Source: Chloroflexota bacterium (GTDB taxonomy: Bacteria > Chloroflexota > Dehalococcoidia > GIF9 > AB-539-J10). Taken from it: 8,628 bases of DNA. Where the stretch lies: the NCBI GenBank assembly GCA_030670425.1, contig DAOVBS010000015.1:1-8628 (forward strand). Reading direction: 5' to 3'. Under the pieces are notes generated by a model. That model was not told where the DNA came from. It saw only the letters and a list, made by a program, of their open reading frames with translations, and ran no database searches. Position numbers and translations under genes: made by a program. This document shows, one piece after another, positions 5,260 to 8,628 of the stretch. Numbering within the stretch: the stretch's first letter is position 1; each line of letters begins with the position of its first letter.

Positions 5260-6609
5260 ATGGCAGACAAAGTCACAAGCAGAGAAGAAGGCAAAGAATA
5301 CGTACTCAAGAACGCCAAGGAACACGATGTCAAGTTCATCCGGCTCTGGTTCACCGACATTCTGGGCATGCTCAAGAGCTTTGCCATTACCGTAGAGGAG
5401 TTGGAGGGTGCCCTGGAACAGGGGATGGGCTTCGACGGCTCCTCAATCGAAGGCTTTGCCCGTATCGACGAAAGCGATATGGTGGCTATGCCTGACCCAG
5501 ACACCTTCCAGCTACTTCCCTGGCGACCCCGGGAGCACAACGCTGTTGCCCGAATGTTCTGTGACATTCTGAGGCCTGGTGGTGAGCCTTTTGAGGGCGA
5601 TCCCAGGTATGTCTTGAAGAGGAATCTGGAACGGGCTGCTGACAAAGGGTACACTTTCTATGTCGGGCCTGAGCTGGAGTACTTCTACTTCAAGGATTCA
5701 AATGATACCCAGGGCCTAGACGCGGGGGGCTACTTTGACATGACTCCCCTGGATGCAGCCACTGACTTGAGACGAGAAACAGTCCTTACGTTGGAGGAGA
5801 TGGGCATTCCTGTTGAGTACTCCCATCACGAGGTTGCTGCCAGCCAGCACGAAATAGACATGAGATATACTGACGCTCTTACCATGGCAGATAACGTGAT
5901 GACCTATCGGCTGGTGGTCAAACAGATAGCATTGAAGAGTGGATTCTATGCCACTTTCATGCCCAAGCCTGTTTTCGGCATAAACGGGAGCGGCATGCAC
6001 GTACACCAATCACTGTTCAAGGGAGATGCGAATGCCTTCTTCGACGGGAAAGACGAGTATCATTTGTCCAAAGTAGCCAGAAGCTACATAGCCGGCATAC
6101 TGAGGCACGCTCCTGAAATCACGGCTGTCACCAGCCAGTGGGTCAACTCCTACAAGCGTCTGGTGCCCGGCTACGAGGCGCCGGTGTATCTTTCCTGGGC
6201 GCGGCGCAATAGGGCAGACCTCATCAGAGTTCCCGAGTATCAACCAGGCAATGAAAAAGCGACGAGGATAGAGTTCAGGTCCCCTGATCCTGCCTGCAAT
6301 CCTTACCTCGCCTTCAGCGTGATGCTGGCCGCCGGACTGGAAGGAATTGAGAAAGAGTACGAGGCACCCGAGCCGGTGCAGGAAAACGTCTATGAGATGA
6401 GCGAGGAGGAAAGACAGAGAAGGGGTATAGGGACCCTGCCTGCCAGCCTGTGGGAAGCTATTCAACTGACTGAGGAGAGCGAGCTTGTGCGCAAGGCCCT
6501 TGGCGACCACGTCTTCCGCGCTTTCATTAGCAATAAGAAGATCGAGTGGGACCAGTACCGGACCCAAGTAACCCAATACGAGATCAAGAAATACCTGCCC
6601 ATTCTCTGA
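5260..6609 (+). CDS. glnA: Glutamine synthetase type I (GSI-alpha)
   Basis: The 449-residue enzyme condenses glutamate, ammonia and ATP to glutamine, as a cytosolic dodecamer in this family. Visible signatures: FDGSSIEGFARIDESDM (58-74) of the beta-grasp region, GPELEYFYF (136-144), HHEVAASQHEID (189-200), GSGMHVHQS (243-251), VPGYEAPVYLSW (302-313) with the flap Glu306, and RIEFRSPDPACNPYLAF (336-352). These supply the metal and substrate ligands, and all appear intact. The length, the absence of the extra segment of GSI-beta, and Arg68 in the SSIEGFAR motif, a position tied to feedback inhibition in Bacillus-type enzymes, point to the alpha subtype. VYEMSEEER (377-385) occupies the region of the E. 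coli adenylylation site but has the alpha-type context, so adenylylation is not expected. An in-frame ATG at 5218 would add 14 polar residues; I prefer 5260 because of CGGAGG at 6 nt and family length. The gene follows PII, consistent with direct nitrogen control. Confidence 0.96.
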   Translation: MADKVTSREEGKEYVLKNAKEHDVKFIRLWFTDILGMLKSFAITVEELEGALEQGMGFDGSSIEGFARIDESDMVAMPDPDTFQLLPWRPREHNAVARMFCDILRPGGEPFEGDPRYVLKRNLERAADKGYTFYVGPELEYFYFKDSNDTQGLDAGGYFDMTPLDAATDLRRETVLTLEEMGIPVEYSHHEVAASQHEIDMRYTDALTMADNVMTYRLVVKQIALKSGFYATFMPKPVFGINGSGMHVHQSLFKGDANAFFDGKDEYHLSKVARSYIAGILRHAPEITAVTSQWVNSYKRLVPGYEAPVYLSWARRNRADLIRVPEYQPGNEKATRIEFRSPDPACNPYLAFSVMLAAGLEGIEKEYEAPEPVQENVYEMSEEERQRRGIGTLPASLWEAIQLTEESELVRKALGDHVFRAFISNKKIEWDQYRTQVTQYEIKKYLPIL

Positions 6610-6648
6610 GTAGATGTCAGCGTGTAGCCGACAGGGGGATGATGCTAT

Positions 6649-8385
6649 TTGAAGCGACTGCGGCTTGGCATGGCTCAGGTCAACACCGTCGTGGGTGACT
6701 TCGACGGCAATACGCAGAAAATCCTGGGAGTCATCAACCAGGCCAGGTCTTTGGAGGTCGACCTTCTGACCTTCCCTGAGCTGGCCATCTGCGGCTACCC
6801 GCCGGAGGACCTGCTGCTTAAACCCCAGTTTATTGAACAGAACTCGCGGTGCCTGAGCAGAGTGGTTGACGGCTCTTCAGGATTGGCCGTCGTGGTTGGC
6901 TTTATCGATGCCAGGGAAGATATCTATGACGCCGCCGCCGTAATCCATGATGGCAAGGTGGTTGGTGTTTACCACAAAGTCTATTTGCCCAACTACGGCG
7001 TCTTCGACGAGAACCGCTACTTCCGTGCAGGGAGCGAATGTCCGGTTTATGTCCTCTATGGAGTCGCCATCGGCGTCAGTATCTGTGAAGACATCTGGTA
7101 TGAGGCCGGGCCGGCTACTGCCCAGGCTCATTCCGGGGCTGAGGTGATAGTCAACATAAGTGCCTCACCGTATCACTTCGGCAAAGGAGACTGGAGAGAG
7201 AGAATGCTGGCAACCCGGGCCTCGGACAACGTTGCCATCTTCGCCTACAACAACCTGGTGGGTGGACAGGATGAATTGGTCTTCGACGGCAACAGCATGG
7301 TGGTGGACGAGAAAGGTAGATTAGTAGCCAGGGGCAAGCAGTTTGAAGAGGACCTGATAGTTGCTGACCTGGATGTCGAGTCTGTCTTTCGTACGCGCCT
7401 TCATGACCCCAGGTGGAGGAAAGAAACGCCCCTGTTGCAGGAGCAGGGATGGCGTGTCAGCAAGACAGTGATATCTGAAGCACCGGCGGAGCGCCCCAAG
7501 CCTCTGTTGCCTGAAAGACCTCTCCAGGTGCGCCCTCCTCTGGGGGAGGTCTACGATGCTCTGGTGCTGGGCACACGTGACTATGTCCGCAAGAACGGCT
7601 TTGACAGGGTGCTGATTGGCCTTTCCGGCGGCATCGATTCCAGCCTGGTGGCGGCTATTGCTGTTGACGCCCTGGGGAGCCCGAAAGTGGTTGGGGCGGC
7701 GATGCCGTCGAGGTACTCATCCGCTGGAAGCATCTCGGACGCTGAGCTTCTGGCGCAGAACCTGGGCATCAAGCTGGTAACTATTCCCATTGAGAAGGCT
7801 TTCAAAGCCTATCTGGATATGCTCGCCGAGCCATTTGCCGGGACCGAACCCGATGTGGCTGAGGAGAACATCCAGGCCCGCATCCGGGGCAACATCCTTA
7901 TGGCACTATCGAACAAATTCGGTTGGCTGGTCCTCACTACGGGCAACAAGAGCGAGATGGCTACCGGCTATGCCACGCTGTACGGAGACATGGCTGGTGG
8001 GTTCGCTGTTGTCAAAGATGTGCCCAAGACCATGGTCTACGAGCTGGCCAAGTACCGAAACTCCGTGGCTGGCCGCGAACTGATACCTTCCACTGTCATC
8101 GAGAAACAACCTTCGGCGGAACTGAGACCGGAACAGAAGGACATTGACACCCTACCTCCATACGAGCTGCTCGACCCGATTCTGACCGCTTACGTGGAAG
8201 AGGACAAGAGCATCGAGCAGATTGTGGCTATGGGGTTTGATGAAGAGGAGGTCAAGCGGGCTGCCCGACTGGTGGATAGGAGTGAATACAAACGCCGCCA
8301 GGCACCACCAGGGACAAAAATAACTCCCAGGGCTTTTGGTCGGGACAGGCGGCTGCCCATTACCAGCAGATTCACCGAATTGTAG
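6649..8385 (+). CDS. nadE: Glutamine-dependent NAD+ synthetase
   Basis: This 578-residue, two-domain enzyme converts deamido-NAD+ to NAD+ with ATP and glutamine, the last step of NAD synthesis. The N-terminal nitrilase-type glutaminase (about 4-265) shows the triad Glu44 (FPELAICGYPPEDLL), Lys110 (YHKVYLPNYGVFDE) and Cys146 (GVSICEDIWYE). The synthetase domain (about 295-578) has the PP-loop SGGIDSS at 326-332, MPSRYSS, the block LTTGNKSEMATGYATLYGD and PSAELRPEQKDIDTLPPYELLD. The start is TTG at 6649, with GGGGG at 6634-6638, 10 nt away. The two ATGs at 6639 and 6642 are in other frames, and the first in-frame ATG (6670) would cut the first beta-strand. The glnA stop is 39 nt upstream, so it is probably co-transcribed. 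Its glutamine demand explains the location. The convergent aminotransferase stop is only 5 nt beyond the nadE stop. Confidence 0.95.
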   Translation: MKRLRLGMAQVNTVVGDFDGNTQKILGVINQARSLEVDLLTFPELAICGYPPEDLLLKPQFIEQNSRCLSRVVDGSSGLAVVVGFIDAREDIYDAAAVIHDGKVVGVYHKVYLPNYGVFDENRYFRAGSECPVYVLYGVAIGVSICEDIWYEAGPATAQAHSGAEVIVNISASPYHFGKGDWRERMLATRASDNVAIFAYNNLVGGQDELVFDGNSMVVDEKGRLVARGKQFEEDLIVADLDVESVFRTRLHDPRWRKETPLLQEQGWRVSKTVISEAPAERPKPLLPERPLQVRPPLGEVYDALVLGTRDYVRKNGFDRVLIGLSGGIDSSLVAAIAVDALGSPKVVGAAMPSRYSSAGSISDAELLAQNLGIKLVTIPIEKAFKAYLDMLAEPFAGTEPDVAEENIQARIRGNILMALSNKFGWLVLTTGNKSEMATGYATLYGDMAGGFAVVKDVPKTMVYELAKYRNSVAGRELIPSTVIEKQPSAELRPEQKDIDTLPPYELLDPILTAYVEEDKSIEQIVAMGFDEEEVKRAARLVDRSEYKRRQAPPGTKITPRAFGRDRRLPITSRFTEL

Positions 8386-8390
8386 ACACC

Positions 8391-8628
8391 TCAGGGGAGC
8401 ATGCTGCCGATGAGTTCCGGCCATATCCGCTCTATGTGGGGCTTGAGCTCGGCCACGCTGTCTTCAACCGCCTGTACCGCGGCGCCTATCTCTTTCTCTG
8501 TCATGGGAGAGGAGACGCAGAACAGGCCTCTGTCCGGCGTGAAGATACCCCTGTTGATGAGCGACAGGTGAAACAGGTGCATCAGGTCGGGATTGTTGCT
8601 TTCTCTCGATGTCCTCCCGTCCACCACA
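8391..8628 (-). CDS. Class III aminotransferase, glutamate-1-semialdehyde aminotransferase-like, C-terminal end (partial)
   Basis: The last 78 or so residues of a gene on the reverse strand are present; its stop is the complement of 8391-8393 and its start lies beyond the right edge. The segment LFHLSLINRGIFTPDRGLFCVSSPMTEKEIGAAVQAVEDSVAEL is, in pieces, the end of a pyridoxal-phosphate class III aminotransferase: the F...L...GI...P...F.S..HT/MTE.EID....A.E.......L pattern of glutamate-1-semialdehyde 2,1-aminomutases (HemL-like). The ending IERIWPELIG is also seen in that group. The cofactor lysine and the substrate-gating loop are outside the window, so a true HemL cannot be told from a related aminotransferase. 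It converges on nadE with 5 nt between stops and has no evident link to the nitrogen cluster. The GTG near the window edge should not be read as its start. Confidence 0.75.
   Translation of the reverse strand, partial: VVDGRTSRESNNPDLMHLFHLSLINRGIFTPDRGLFCVSSPMTEKEIGAAVQAVEDSVAELKPHIERIWPELIGSMLP

Noticed and set aside
5127..5654. Antisense open frame of 175 codons opposite the glnB end and glnA start
   Set aside because: Ser/Leu-rich complement of a well supported gene, no initiation signal or motif.
6388..6414. Adenylylation site in GlnA (VYEMSEEER)
   Set aside because: The tyrosine aligns near E. coli Tyr397 but the surrounding residues are of the GSI-alpha type, which is not adenylylated, and no glnE is present here.
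6010..6576. Antisense open frame of 188 codons opposite glnA
   Set aside because: It shadows a conserved glutamine synthetase segment; nothing supports expression.

Overview
The window is a nitrogen-assimilation locus from a bacterium. Eight genes run rightward, and a ninth, unrelated gene enters from the right on the opposite strand. In order: the tail of a glutamate synthase FMN-domain protein (gltB2-like), a stand-alone glutamate synthase GXGXG-domain protein (gltB3-like), an OmpR-family response regulator, asparagine synthetase (asnB), ammonium transporter (amtB), PII protein (glnB/glnK), type I glutamine synthetase (glnA) and glutamine-dependent NAD+ synthetase (nadE). The convergent gene encodes the C-terminus of a class III (glutamate-1-semialdehyde-like) aminotransferase. 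Split glutamate synthase, a GSI-alpha enzyme, an orphan regulator and nitrilase-fused NadE would suit the Chloroflexota, perhaps Dehalococcoidia. That is an impression from gene content, not proof. There are no mobile elements, CRISPR arrays, tRNAs or rRNAs.

Positions 1-3332 look like one transcription unit (gltB2-gltB3-regulator-asnB, gaps of 1, 23 and 59 nt). The only sizeable intergenic region is 3333-3545 (213 nt). It holds an imperfect inverted repeat and, closer to amtB, four pentamers spaced exactly 11 bp apart (GTAAC, GTAAC, GAAAT, GAAAC). The second unit, amtB-glnB-glnA-nadE (gaps of 11, 98 and 39 nt), follows. The nadE stop and the aminotransferase stop face each other across 5 nt.

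The genes form a coherent circuit. AmtB brings in ammonium, PII senses nitrogen and energy state and probably gates AmtB, and GlnA makes glutamine. The split glutamate synthase returns glutamine nitrogen to glutamate, while AsnB and NadE spend glutamine on asparagine and NAD+.

The most notable observation pairs two things. The regulator has a receiver that keeps the phosphoacceptor Asp but lacks the acidic pair and the Thr/Ser of the phosphorylation pocket. The tandem 11-bp operator before amtB closely resembles the a-site/b-site boxes bound by actinobacterial GlnR, itself an atypical orphan OmpR-type regulator of amtB-glnK-glnA. I infer a GlnR-like, possibly phosphorylation-independent nitrogen regulon here, which needs experimental or comparative confirmation.
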